This document shows, one piece after another, positions 8,884 through 18,083 of a stretch of 64,000 bases of DNA. The DNA is from Lachnospiraceae bacterium M18-1. GTDB taxonomy: Bacteria; Bacillota; Clostridia; Lachnospirales; Lachnospiraceae. The stretch lies in assembly GCA_000403295.2 (NCBI GenBank), contig KE159610.1:167387-231386 (forward strand), read 5' to 3'. The notes beneath the pieces were generated by a model. The model did not search any database. It saw only the letters and a program-made list of their open reading frames with translations, and was not told where the DNA came from. The translations under genes were made by a program, and so were the position numbers. Position 1 is the stretch's first letter. Each line of letters starts with the position of its first letter.

Positions 8884-10020
8884 CTATGCTATGATCTCAC
8901 TCTCCGTTACACCGGCCCCGTTTTTGCTGAACGACCAGTCTCCTTCGCAGCCTCTTCCGTATTCCTCCCCGGTCAGTTCCGCAATATACGCCGCGATCAG
9001 GCATACCGGCGCGAACTGGGTCAGGGGCATGGTGATGGGATATTCTGGCTTTGGTACCTGAATATAAATTGCCTGCTCTCCTCCGAAATCCTCCGCACTT
9101 CCATCCGTGATGACCACCAGCGGTCTGTGCAGCACGTTGGCGTATTTCACCATCTCCTTTGCACGGCTGTGCCCGGGGCTCGTCGTATTGGCAACCACCA
9201 CGGTCCCCATTTCCCTTGCATTTCTAGCAAAAAAATTCAAATGGAACCATTCCTCGGTGTTGATATGCATAGCAAATTTTCCGGTTGCCTCCAGAATCTT
9301 TGCCTGCCCGAACCAGGCCGCCGCATAGTCAAAGCCGGAACCTACAAAGTCATAGCACGGAAATCCCTGCCACTCCTCTGCCACAGCCTGGCAGACCGTC
9401 TTCATCTCCGGAAGCAACGTTCGGAGCAGTTCCCCCTGTCTCCGGATATCCATGCGGTAATCCATGGCCTGATCCATGGTATACTGATGCCTCACTTCGC
9501 CGAACCGGATCGCCAGCAGCAGCAAGGACATCACGCTCACCAGATAGCTCCGGGTTCCGGGCGCGCTCTCAAAGGCCGGGATATTCAGCTTTAAAATCTT
9601 ATCCGAATGGATTCCCAGCGGGGACGCTTCATTTCCCGTCACTCCCAGCACGAAACATCCATGCTTTCCGGCCCTTTGTACAGCCTCCGACACCCTGGCT
9701 CCGGTACCCGAATTGCTGACGGCGATCACCAGCGGGTTCCGGCAGTCTATTCCTAAGTGCCTCTCACAGTAAAACCGCCCTAGTTCTATGGCAGTCACCA
9801 CCTCCGTAGGAATACCGGTCAGCATTTCAAAAGCATGCTTTGTAGCCATTGCAGCTGCCAGGGAATCCCCGCATCCAGTCAATACGATTCTCTGGATATT
9901 GTAGATCTCCTGAAACGAAAGGACCTTTCTTGTCTTTGGTTCCAGGTCGTCATACTGCTGTTCCATCAATTCCGGCAGACTTTCTACCTGTCTGCTCATG
10001 GGATTATCATATTTTTTCAT
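8884..10020 (-). CDS. Double-SIS-domain phosphosugar isomerase/deglycase-like protein
   Basis: About 378 residues. Two SIS domains are visible. The first has VLTGCGDSLAAAMA and later AVSNSGTGARVSEA (sugar-phosphate loop); the second has FVGSGFDYAAAW, EEWFHLNFF and VVANTTSPGHSRAKE. The arrangement matches the isomerase half of GlmS and the FrlB/AgaS group, which act on phosphorylated amino sugars or sugar-amine adducts. I place the start at 10020 (AAAGGA 8 bases upstream), giving a 14-base overlap with the upstream phosphorylase stop, so the two are translationally coupled. With a CUT1 transporter and PfkB-type kinase nearby, the layout resembles fructosamine (frl) operons. The substrate is unknown. 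Confidence 0.85.
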   Translation of the reverse strand: MKKYDNPMSRQVESLPELMEQQYDDLEPKTRKVLSFQEIYNIQRIVLTGCGDSLAAAMATKHAFEMLTGIPTEVVTAIELGRFYCERHLGIDCRNPLVIAVSNSGTGARVSEAVQRAGKHGCFVLGVTGNEASPLGIHSDKILKLNIPAFESAPGTRSYLVSVMSLLLLAIRFGEVRHQYTMDQAMDYRMDIRRQGELLRTLLPEMKTVCQAVAEEWQGFPCYDFVGSGFDYAAAWFGQAKILEATGKFAMHINTEEWFHLNFFARNAREMGTVVVANTTSPGHSRAKEMVKYANVLHRPLVVITDGSAEDFGGEQAIYIQVPKPEYPITMPLTQFAPVCLIAAYIAELTGEEYGRGCEGDWSFSKNGAGVTESEIIA

Positions 10021-10951
10021 CTTTGATTTCCTTTCCATTACACAGTCCGGCATGCCAGTACCTTTTTCCGTGTTTCTTTTTTTGCCGATCCATTTCATTC
10101 AGCAGATAGCACCCTTCCAGAGCGATATCGATGGCAAAATTATGCCCGCTTCCCGCGTCAAATTTTTCTCCGGTGCACAGATTGTCCGCAACCGAACACA
10201 CCGAACCGCCCCTTCTTCCAAAGAGTGCAGAAAGTGTCACGATGGCCGCGGATTCCCGGTCTCCGTTGAGCACCCCCGCCCGATTGTAGATCCCGGCAAA
10301 TTCTATGTTCCAGGGCTGCATATAGCCTCCTACCCCGGGCCTTCCTCCGCCGATAAAATCACTGTCCACCGATACCGTAGTCCCTACATGGTACGGGGCG
10401 TTTAAACCCTCTGCCGCCTGGACCATGGACGTCACGACCTCGTAGTGGCTGGCCGCGGGATAGGCCGCCGGGATATAAGCCTTTGTCATTCCTTCTTCTC
10501 TTACGATCCCGCTGGAAATGACTACATCCCCCGGCTTCACTTCATCTCCGATCCCGCCGGACCCGCCTACACGCAGAAATGTATGGGCATCCGTGTATTC
10601 CATATAGTCATACAGGATCAGCTCCATCTCCGGCGAACCGCTGCCTCCGCTGACCACTGTGATCCGTGCTCCTTTGTACTCCCCGGTATAACTCGTAAAC
10701 ATACCGGAACTGCCGATCAGTTCCGAATGTTCCATCTTGTCGGCAATGATCTTCGCCGGGTCGCGGTCATAAGCACACAATGGATCCCGCACTGTGACCA
10801 GCACAAAATCCCCCGCTTTTTCCGGGATGATCTGTGTCAATGCCGGCCTGCCGTTGATGACCAGTCCCCTCTCCGGAACATTCTGATAATATTCATAGCG
10901 CTCCCGGATATTTTTTATTGATTGTTTTGCTCTGATCTTCTCACTTAACAT
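10007..10951 (-). CDS. Atypical nucleoside phosphorylase family protein
   Basis: A 314-residue member of the PNP/UDP phosphorylase superfamily, longer than the usual 240-260 residues. Recognisable parts are the VSGGSGSPEMELILYD substrate loop, FLRVGGSGGIG (usually RVGTCG or RIGTSG), and a late NGDRESAAIVTLSALF segment where uridine and purine phosphorylases normally have a MESA-type motif. An insert rich in Gly (GGGRPGVGG) lies near residue 200. It probably cleaves a ribosyl bond with phosphate, but the changed motifs suggest a substrate other than uridine or inosine. It is coupled to the SIS gene and lies just after the PfkB-type kinase gene (4 bp gap). Confidence 0.8.
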   Translation of the reverse strand: MLSEKIRAKQSIKNIRERYEYYQNVPERGLVINGRPALTQIIPEKAGDFVLVTVRDPLCAYDRDPAKIIADKMEHSELIGSSGMFTSYTGEYKGARITVVSGGSGSPEMELILYDYMEYTDAHTFLRVGGSGGIGDEVKPGDVVISSGIVREEGMTKAYIPAAYPAASHYEVVTSMVQAAEGLNAPYHVGTTVSVDSDFIGGGRPGVGGYMQPWNIEFAGIYNRAGVLNGDRESAAIVTLSALFGRRGGSVCSVADNLCTGEKFDAGSGHNFAIDIALEGCYLLNEMDRQKKKHGKRYWHAGLCNGKEIKDEKI

Positions 10952-10955
10952 GAAT

Positions 10956-11864
10956 TTACACCAGACCTTTCATATTTTTACAAATAGCCTTCTCCCATGC
11001 TTCTTTTCGCATTTCTTCGGTGATTTCTTCCGGAACGCCATACTGGGAGATGCACATCGCTGCGGAGATGCTTCCCATCCTTCCGCAGATTTCCGGAGAA
11101 CGTCCCTCTACCAGCCCGCACAGGACCGCACCTGTCGAACTGTTGCCGCCGCCTGTGGCATCCACCACCTGAACATCCGGCTGAGACGGCACCTCCACCA
11201 CTTCATCCGCCGTGATCATGACCGCCCCCTTTGCCCCCTGGCGCAGGAAGATCAGTTCCAGCCCCCAGCTCCTGAGCTCTTCTATGATCTGCTCCCGGTC
11301 TGAGGTACCCAACAGGCTCTTCGCCTCTGTCATATTAATGGAGAATGCGTGCAGCTGCCCTGCAATGTCCCTGACGGTTTCCAGATTTTCTTTTTGCGCG
11401 GCATCTGCGGCAATTTCCCACATGATCTTGCATGAGGAATCCTTCTTATTTTTCAGGAATCCAGTCCAGAAGTCCGGATCCAAATTTCTGAAAATATACA
11501 TTCCCTCTGCACTGTCCAGATACGGTACTAACTCCTCCCCGGTTGTCTCCAGAGAGCGGAAATGTTCCAATCCAAGCGCCGGCGTTTCGATCCGCTCGCC
11601 GTCTGGAAAATATTCCACGATCGTATACGGGGATCTGGCATCCTTGATCCGGAAGCCTTCCATGGAAATGTGATTCCTCCTGTACCATTCCCCATGCAGT
11701 TTTTCGTAATCTTCTCCGATCCCGGTCACAGCCACGACCTGGTCGCTCCACAGCCTGAGGCCGCACAGTGCATAGAAGCCGGCTCCGCCCGGGGCAATCT
11801 TCACATCTCCATCCGGAAAATGTATTTCATCCGTAACAACGGCTGATACTACCACATATTTCAT
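10956..11864 (-). CDS. PfkB-family sugar/nucleoside kinase with altered catalytic motif
   Basis: About 302 residues. The N-terminal GGAGFYALCGL matches PfkB motif 1 and the C-terminal VVDATGGGNSSTGAV matches motif 2. In most PfkB kinases motif 2 reads DTxGAGDxF, with the Asp as catalytic base. Here the aligned residue is Asn (GGGNSS), so either catalysis differs or the protein belongs to a subgroup with different chemistry. The ATG at 11864 has GGAGG 5 bases upstream; a TTG 12 bases earlier overlaps that site and is less likely. It follows two ADP-ribosylglycohydrolase-like genes and precedes the phosphorylase by 4 bp, consistent with action on ribose, a nucleoside or a related sugar. Confidence 0.85.
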   Translation of the reverse strand: MKYVVVSAVVTDEIHFPDGDVKIAPGGAGFYALCGLRLWSDQVVAVTGIGEDYEKLHGEWYRRNHISMEGFRIKDARSPYTIVEYFPDGERIETPALGLEHFRSLETTGEELVPYLDSAEGMYIFRNLDPDFWTGFLKNKKDSSCKIMWEIAADAAQKENLETVRDIAGQLHAFSINMTEAKSLLGTSDREQIIEELRSWGLELIFLRQGAKGAVMITADEVVEVPSQPDVQVVDATGGGNSSTGAVLCGLVEGRSPEICGRMGSISAAMCISQYGVPEEITEEMRKEAWEKAICKNMKGLV

Positions 11865-11897
11865 AAAAACCTCCAAATTTAACAGCCCATTTCAGCC

Positions 11898-14009
11898 TCA
11901 CTGCAGTCCTTGCTGATCGTTTTTCACAATCAGGCTGTCGCAGGTCATCGTACCTTTGGAGATCAAAAAACCTCCGCCGCCGCATCCAAAGGTCTCATCC
12001 TCTGCTTCCAGCACCCGCTTTCCATTGATATCCAGATACAGCCAGCTGCCCTTTGCGGTCAGTTTCATGCAATATCCGGTTTCTTCCTCATATGGATACC
12101 CTGTTTCTCCAAGGACCGTTCTTTTTCCGTCCTTTTCCAAAATGATCTGCGCCTTACTGAAACCGCTCAGAACGGCAGCGTAAAATCTCCTGTGTCCGGC
12201 ACTGCGCACCACCAGCCCGCCTTCCTGATGCAGACTGTAATATATCGTAGATTCCACGCTGTAATCTTTCCACTCCCTGCTTCCGATGGTCACCACTCCG
12301 TTTGCTTCTGCGTGGGATACACAGTAGGTCCGCTTAAAGTCCGCCGCAAACTGCGCCGCAGAACTTGCAAAGCCTGCCAGCCACAAAGGATTGGTATTCC
12401 AAATGGAATTCATCAGCATTCCTCTCTGTGAAAAATCCGCCGGCGCGCCGTTCCAATCTATTTCCTTCAATACGATCCTGCCGTCAAAACGCTCCCTGCT
12501 TTCTATCTGATATCCCAGCTTGCATATGGACATTCCCTTTGTGTCCGGTACTGTCCAGAAATAGGTTTCTGCATCTTCAGAAAGCTCCCAGCCGTCTCCA
12601 TAGATCACTTGAATCTGATCGTCTATATCATAGTACAGAATATACGGCCTTAAATACACCTGACCGCCTGATTCTCTGTATGCAGTCGTAGAGACTACCT
12701 GAGAGGAATAGAGCGTTGGTGAGGCAACCGTCGAAAAATTGACCGCCAGCTTCGAAAAATCAATAAATGTCTGGGTGGAAACATTGGCTGTCACACCGTC
12801 CGCCACATGGCAGCACTCGATACAGAGTCCGTTTTCCCCGGAAATCTCATTCCGGTTAAAGATCCGGACGTCCGCCGCTGCCCCATGGTCAAACTCACAT
12901 TTCAAGAATCCCTGCACAGCACCCGGGTATTCAAACGTATATCTGGATTCCGATACAGAGAGGTTTTCCCCGCGCATTTTCGCGGCAGCCTCCACGATCT
13001 TCTTTGTCTCCAGAACCGCATCCGTCACTACCGAACCGCCGTCGGACGTCACCACATACATCAGATCCGCCACCGGCCCCCGGAAATCCGCACCCGCATT
13101 GATCCCTTCTATCCCAAGACGGATACCGTTCAGCGCCCCTACATTTCCTGCGTTGCAGTCCGTATCCCATGCCGCCGAAGCCGCAATGCTGATGGACTTC
13201 TGAAAATCGTCGCCGCCCAGGATGAATGCCGCAATGACCATGGCATGATTAGGAACCATATGACAGCACCCCGGATAAACGTCATAACCGTATTTCGGGT
13301 CCAGATATGCCCGGACCTTCCGCCAGTCTGTCTCTTTGCTGCAGATGTCCCGGACGTCCCCGATGATATCCAGCATTTCCTGACTCTTCACATATCCGGC
13401 CGCCCGGTCCAGAAGCACGTCAATCCGTTTTTCCTCAAAAGCCATCGCTTCCAGAGCCGCCAGATGGCAGGCAGCCTCCACCGCGATCCCGTCGTGGCTG
13501 ACGCTGGCCGCATTCCGGACCAGCTCCACCGCTGTCTCCGGATCTCCCGGACATGCCATGGCGATCGCGTCAATAAAGATCTGTGCGCCGATCTGCTCTG
13601 CCAGAATCTTTCCATTGACCTCGACGGAGCCGCTTTTTGGCGCTTCTATCCCGTTTTTCAGATTGAGATACGCGGTATGTTCCGTAGATCGGCCCAATCC
13701 GCCCCACCACAGGATCGTTTTATTTTCTATGATATAATTGAGCCATGTATCTCCGAATGCCTTCGCAGGCGTGTTTTTTTCAAATCCATGATCCTCGATG
13801 GCCCGGAAAAAACCAAATGTACCGGAAATGTCATCGTCCGCCACGATCAGGGGCACCCCTGCTTTTTCATGGACATAATACCGGATCTCTCCAAAGGTAT
13901 CCTGGATTTTCTCATAACTCCACCCTTCCACGGGTCTTCCCAGATATACGCCGAGTATCTTTCCAAGCACCCCGGCATATATATTGTTTTCATATTTCTG
14001 TATACTCAT
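11898..14009 (-). CDS. ADP-ribosylglycohydrolase-family protein (copy 2)
   Basis: A 703-residue protein. Residues 5 to about 350 form the all-helical ADP-ribosylglycohydrolase (DraG/ARH) domain: GVLGKILGVYLGRPVEGW at the start, the metal-binding Asp triplet DDDISGT at 58-64 and WDTDCNAGNVG around residue 285, matching the two Asp clusters that hold the binuclear magnesium site. The C-terminal half is beta-rich; its last part (LYLDINGKRVLEAED, GGGGFLISKG) resembles concanavalin-like sugar-binding modules. No signal peptide, so it acts in the cytoplasm. Family members split N- or O-glycosidic bonds to ADP-ribose or related ribosides. It lies 26 bp after a close paralogue, implying tandem duplication. 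Confidence 0.9.
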   Translation of the reverse strand: MSIQKYENNIYAGVLGKILGVYLGRPVEGWSYEKIQDTFGEIRYYVHEKAGVPLIVADDDISGTFGFFRAIEDHGFEKNTPAKAFGDTWLNYIIENKTILWWGGLGRSTEHTAYLNLKNGIEAPKSGSVEVNGKILAEQIGAQIFIDAIAMACPGDPETAVELVRNAASVSHDGIAVEAACHLAALEAMAFEEKRIDVLLDRAAGYVKSQEMLDIIGDVRDICSKETDWRKVRAYLDPKYGYDVYPGCCHMVPNHAMVIAAFILGGDDFQKSISIAASAAWDTDCNAGNVGALNGIRLGIEGINAGADFRGPVADLMYVVTSDGGSVVTDAVLETKKIVEAAAKMRGENLSVSESRYTFEYPGAVQGFLKCEFDHGAAADVRIFNRNEISGENGLCIECCHVADGVTANVSTQTFIDFSKLAVNFSTVASPTLYSSQVVSTTAYRESGGQVYLRPYILYYDIDDQIQVIYGDGWELSEDAETYFWTVPDTKGMSICKLGYQIESRERFDGRIVLKEIDWNGAPADFSQRGMLMNSIWNTNPLWLAGFASSAAQFAADFKRTYCVSHAEANGVVTIGSREWKDYSVESTIYYSLHQEGGLVVRSAGHRRFYAAVLSGFSKAQIILEKDGKRTVLGETGYPYEEETGYCMKLTAKGSWLYLDINGKRVLEAEDETFGCGGGGFLISKGTMTCDSLIVKNDQQGLQ

Positions 14010-14035
14010 TGTTCAACTTCAACCGCCTTCACTTT

Positions 14036-16153
14036 TCATGCTCTTTCCACTACAAACCCGTCACCCAGTATCGCGCCGGAATCCACTACAAATCCGGCCT
14101 GCCCGCAAGAGTATTCCGAGTCCTCTGCACAGAGTACGTTCTCTCCGTCTATATACAGCTTCAGTGTTTCCCCTTTGACCGTAAATGCCAGTCGGTGCGT
14201 CTCATCAATCCGATAGCCGAAGGGTTCCTTTGCTAAAATGATCCTCTGTTCGTTTTTCTGTTTATAGATCTCCGCGCATCCTCCGGTCAGTACCGCGCCG
14301 TAATACTGCCTGTGCCCTTTCGCCCGGGCAGCCAGTCCGGCCAGATCCTGCTGGGAAAATGTGATCACCGAGGATACGGTATAATCATCCCAGTCACTGC
14401 TTCCCGTTGTCACTACGCCGTTCTCCCGTTCATGGCAGATGGAAAATGTAACCGTATAATCCGGGTTAAAATGGTCTGCCGAAGAAACAAAGGTTTTCAG
14501 CCAGGAGGTCGTCGTGGTCCACGGTGTCAGGGAGGGAGTCATTTCCATGGAACGCCCCATCTCATACCGCACCGGTGTATTGGACCAGTCCAGCGTATTC
14601 AGGATGATACTGCCGTCCACCCGAAGCCGGCTCAGCAGGGTGATCCCCAGCCGGTACACCGCATGGCCCCTGGTATCCGGCGCCGTCCATTGGATCACAT
14701 TGCGTCCCTTTTTTAGCTTCACGGAATCCCCGTACCGGATCGCCAGCTCGTCATTTTCATCGAAATACTGAATGAAAAACCGGAAATCCGGATTCACATC
14801 CTCGACTGCCGTCACACAGGCCGTAATCTCCTGTCCGCTGTACAGGGTGGGGGAACAGAGCACGTCAAAATAGCTTGTCCCTTCCTTGCCCTTTGATTTT
14901 AAGTCGATAAAGGTATCCACACAGCAGCTTGCATGGACCCCTGCGCCCAGGCCTTCATAAGAGATCCTGCAGCCAGGTTCCCCTGTGGAATCGTAAGCAT
15001 TCTCGATCCGGGTCAGCACCTGCTCTTCCTGGTTTCCGTCAAACGGGATCACGCCCTGTACGCTTCCCGGATATTCAAAGGCATACCGTTCCTTCGGAAT
15101 CTCCACTTCTTCTCCATTCAGCATGGCGGCTGCTCTTACAATCTTCCTCGTCTCAATGACCGCATCGGAAACCGTCTCGCCGCCATCGCTGGTGACTACA
15201 TACAGACGGTCTGCAACCGGCTTTCTCAGGTCTGTCCCTGTCGAAAATCCTTCCAGACCCAGTCGGATTCCGTTTAAGCATCCCACATTTCCGGAATTAC
15301 AGTCCGTATCCCAACCTGCGGAGCATGCGATCATGCATGCCTTGTTGAAATCATCGCCTCCCATGATCAGCGCCATCAAAAGAGTCAGGTGATTCGTGAC
15401 CATCGGACAGTTTCCAGGATATTTTTCATACCCGTGCTCACTGGCTATCCAGTCCCGCACCTCATGCCAGTCCTCTGCCGCCCGGCAGCGCCTCCTCAGC
15501 TCGCCGACCAGTTCTTTGAAAAACGGGTTGTCTATATACTCCAAACCTTTGTCCAGAAGCGTGTCAATCTCTTTTTCTTCAAACGCCATGGCTTCCATCA
15601 CGGCCAGATACACCGCCGCATCGATGGCCAGCCCGTCATGGCTGACACTGGCCGCTTTCCTGGCCATGTCCGCCGCCCGATCCGGATTGGCCGGATTGAC
15701 CAATGCCCAGGTATCGATAAAGATCTCCGCTCCGATCTGTTCCGACATGCTCTTTCCATTCAGCTTTTCGCTTCCGCTTTCCGGTGCCTTGATCCCGTTT
15801 TTCAGACGGAGATACGCGGTATGCTCCGTACTCCTGCACAGTCCGCCCCACCAGAGGATCGTCTCATTTTCCACGATATAATTCAGCCAGGCATTTCCGA
15901 TATCCTCCGCCGTCAGTCCGGCGCTGCAGCCATTGTCTTCCAGAGCCCGGAAAAAAGCGAAGGTTCCCGAGATGTCGTCGTCCGGCACGATCAGCGGCGC
16001 CCCGGTAATATGTCCCTTATAATAGTACACTTCCCCGAAATGCTCCCGGATTTTTTCAAAACTCCATCCTTCAACAGGCCTGCCCAGGTATACCCCGATA
16101 ATTTTTCCAAGCACGCCGGAATATATTTGATTTTGATAATCCTTTATCTGCAT
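14036..16153 (-). CDS. ADP-ribosylglycohydrolase-family protein (copy 1)
   Basis: A 705-residue paralogue of the downstream gene with the same layout: N-terminal ADP-ribosylglycohydrolase domain (YSGVLGKIIGVYLGRPVEGW, PDDDISGTF with Asp58-60, WDTDCNSGNVGCLNGIRLG near residue 285) and a beta-rich C-terminal half ending in a likely sugar-binding module. Both catalytic Asp clusters are intact in both copies, so both are probably active, perhaps on different anomers or aglycones. A strong GGAGG site precedes the ATG. It follows the ABC permease genes by 49 bp, so the imported compound is its likely substrate. The activity on ADP-ribose itself is not established for this subgroup. Confidence 0.9.
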   Translation of the reverse strand: MQIKDYQNQIYSGVLGKIIGVYLGRPVEGWSFEKIREHFGEVYYYKGHITGAPLIVPDDDISGTFAFFRALEDNGCSAGLTAEDIGNAWLNYIVENETILWWGGLCRSTEHTAYLRLKNGIKAPESGSEKLNGKSMSEQIGAEIFIDTWALVNPANPDRAADMARKAASVSHDGLAIDAAVYLAVMEAMAFEEKEIDTLLDKGLEYIDNPFFKELVGELRRRCRAAEDWHEVRDWIASEHGYEKYPGNCPMVTNHLTLLMALIMGGDDFNKACMIACSAGWDTDCNSGNVGCLNGIRLGLEGFSTGTDLRKPVADRLYVVTSDGGETVSDAVIETRKIVRAAAMLNGEEVEIPKERYAFEYPGSVQGVIPFDGNQEEQVLTRIENAYDSTGEPGCRISYEGLGAGVHASCCVDTFIDLKSKGKEGTSYFDVLCSPTLYSGQEITACVTAVEDVNPDFRFFIQYFDENDELAIRYGDSVKLKKGRNVIQWTAPDTRGHAVYRLGITLLSRLRVDGSIILNTLDWSNTPVRYEMGRSMEMTPSLTPWTTTTSWLKTFVSSADHFNPDYTVTFSICHERENGVVTTGSSDWDDYTVSSVITFSQQDLAGLAARAKGHRQYYGAVLTGGCAEIYKQKNEQRIILAKEPFGYRIDETHRLAFTVKGETLKLYIDGENVLCAEDSEYSCGQAGFVVDSGAILGDGFVVERA

Positions 16154-16202
16154 ATTGTCCTCCTTATTTCATGTTGATCCAGCCGCAGAATCCGGCCCCA
16201 TA

Positions 16203-17045
16203 TCATCCTTTCACCGCTCCGCTGACCATACCGTCCACAAAGTACCTCTGGGTACACAGGAAGAATACGATGATCGGCCCGATCAGTGTCGATGCAGCCG
16301 CCATCATAACGCCCATATCGGAACCATAGGATCCGTTCATTGCCAGGAATCCCAGTGTTGCCGTGAAGTTCTTTGCCCCCTGCAGGAACGTGGATGAAAT
16401 CAGGTACTCATTCCAGGACTGCAGCCCGATCAGGATCGCCACCGTGATCAGCCCCGGGGAAACTACCGGACGCATGATATGCCAGATTACCTGCCAGGTG
16501 CCCGCTCCGTCGATCCGCGCGGATTCCTCCAGCTCTTTCGGTACATTCAGGAAAAAGGTCCGCATCAAAAATACGGAAAGAGGCATATACAGCGCAGCCA
16601 GGATAAAGCTTGTAGCTAGGATATTTCCGATCAGGTTTAATTTTGCATAGGCATAATACAGCGGGAACAAAAACAGCTGGATCGGCACGGTCATTGCCAT
16701 CATGAAATACATCAGGATCACGCCGCTTCCCTTGATCCGTTTGCCGGACAGCACATAACCTGCCAGGCTTGCTGTGATCAGTACGATCACTACCGTACAT
16801 CCGGTCAGCTTCACGCTGTTGATAAACCCTACCGAAAAGTTGCCGGTCTTCCATGCCTGGATATAGTTTTCCAGATGCAGGACAAATGGCCAGGAAAGAG
16901 GATTGCTGACAATCTCCGTGTTGGTCTTAAAACTGTTGATCACCACCAGCGCGATAGGCGCCAGACAGATAATCACAAGAACGATCAGTACCAGATGGAT
17001 GATAAAATTAATACCAAATTGTTTTTTCTTTGATGTCACTCCCAT
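16203..17045 (-). CDS. ABC transporter permease, CUT1 sugar type (MalG-like)
   Basis: A 280-residue inner-membrane permease with six predicted spans. The cytoplasmic EAA loop (ELEESARIDGAGTWQVIWHI) that docks the ATPase is near residue 185. The sequence belongs with MalG/LacG-type subunits of carbohydrate uptake class 1. It is encoded 15 bp after its MalF-type partner. No ATPase gene is in the cluster, which is usual for CUT1 importers of Firmicutes that share an MsmX/MsmK ATPase encoded elsewhere. Confidence 0.93.
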   Translation of the reverse strand: MGVTSKKKQFGINFIIHLVLIVLVIICLAPIALVVINSFKTNTEIVSNPLSWPFVLHLENYIQAWKTGNFSVGFINSVKLTGCTVVIVLITASLAGYVLSGKRIKGSGVILMYFMMAMTVPIQLFLFPLYYAYAKLNLIGNILATSFILAALYMPLSVFLMRTFFLNVPKELEESARIDGAGTWQVIWHIMRPVVSPGLITVAILIGLQSWNEYLISSTFLQGAKNFTATLGFLAMNGSYGSDMGVMMAAASTLIGPIIVFFLCTQRYFVDGMVSGAVKG

Positions 17046-17060
17046 TTGTTTCCCCTCCTT

Positions 17061-17930
17061 CTACTGCATCTCTTCGTTCTTGCTCAGTCTCGTGTAAATG
17101 GTTGACGCGATCAGTCCAAAGAAGCTGATAAATAAGCCCACTGCCGCCGCTTTTCCGACCTTCATGGAATCAAAGGCGAAGGAATACGCATAGGTTCCGA
17201 GCACTTCCGTCGCATGAGCCGGTCCGCCTCCTGTCATCAGCTTGATATAATCGAAGGCCAGGAAGGAGCCGATGGTGATCATGACAAACATGAGGCTCAC
17301 CGTGGACATGATATTCGGCAGATAAATGTAACGGAACAGCTGCCATCCGTTGCATCCGTCCAGCCGGGCCGCTTCTACCTGATCGGTTGGCACCTGACGC
17401 AGCGCCGCCAGATAAATAACGGTCAGGTAGCTCCAGTAATGCCAGATATCCACTGCCGCGCATCCGTAGATCGCTGTTTTCATATCCGCCAGCGGAGAGC
17501 TGATGTCAATTCCCATATTCCGGAATACGGAGATCACGCCGGATACCGGGCTGAACACCACGTTCAGCCAGAGCATGGCATTGACAGAGGGCGCAAGCAC
17601 ATAGGGAATCAAAAACGCGACCTGGTAGATACTCCTGGTCTTTTTTCTGGAAAGCAGCAGCATGGCCGCCAGCATTCCGATGCAGACCGGGATCGTCAAA
17701 AACAGCAGGGTCCAGATAATGTTGTTCTGGATCGCTTTGAAAAAGATCTTATCCTGGAAAAGCTCGATAAAGTTTTTCAGTCCGATAAAATTGATGTTTG
17801 GGGATAATCCATTCCAATCCGTAAAGGAATACGCAAATGTCATAACCCCGGGAAGCAATATAATACTTACGCTGATCAGCAGCGCAGGAGCGATCAGAAA
17901 ATAATTCCAATTGATTTTTCTTTTTTTCAT
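17061..17930 (-). CDS. ABC transporter permease, CUT1 sugar type (MalF-like)
   Basis: A 289-residue permease with six spans. The first span begins near residue 10 and the EAA loop (QVEAARLDGCNGWQLFRYIYL) lies around residues 195-215. It pairs with the MalG-like protein downstream and the lipoprotein binding subunit upstream. A hairpin between the binding-protein gene and this gene probably lowers permease expression relative to the binding protein, a common arrangement. Confidence 0.93.
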   Translation of the reverse strand: MKKRKINWNYFLIAPALLISVSIILLPGVMTFAYSFTDWNGLSPNINFIGLKNFIELFQDKIFFKAIQNNIIWTLLFLTIPVCIGMLAAMLLLSRKKTRSIYQVAFLIPYVLAPSVNAMLWLNVVFSPVSGVISVFRNMGIDISSPLADMKTAIYGCAAVDIWHYWSYLTVIYLAALRQVPTDQVEAARLDGCNGWQLFRYIYLPNIMSTVSLMFVMITIGSFLAFDYIKLMTGGGPAHATEVLGTYAYSFAFDSMKVGKAAAVGLFISFFGLIASTIYTRLSKNEEMQ

Positions 17931-18006
17931 CTTTTTCTCCTAATAAATGTAAGCAATTTGCGCAGCAAAGTGCCTGCCTGCTTGTACAAAGGAAGCTTTA
18001 GTGAAA

Positions 18007-18048
18007 AAGCGGACCGGAATCTGCTATTTGATCCATTCCGACCCGCTT
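18007..18048 (-). terminator. Attenuating hairpin between binding protein and permeases
   Basis: On the minus strand AAGCGGGTCGGAAT pairs with ATTCCGGTCCGCTT (a two-base internal mismatch), followed by a short T-run. Its place between the solute-binding protein and the permeases fits partial termination or 3'-end protection. Confidence 0.75.
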
Positions 18049-18083
18049 GATCACTTATTCATGGTTCTTCAGCACACAACTCC

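Noticed and set aside
12807..14216. Plus-strand open frame of 469 codons opposite the ADP-ribosylglycohydrolase genes
   Set aside because: It is rich in Arg, His and Pro as expected from reading the complement of coding DNA, and the minus strand carries a clear enzyme family.
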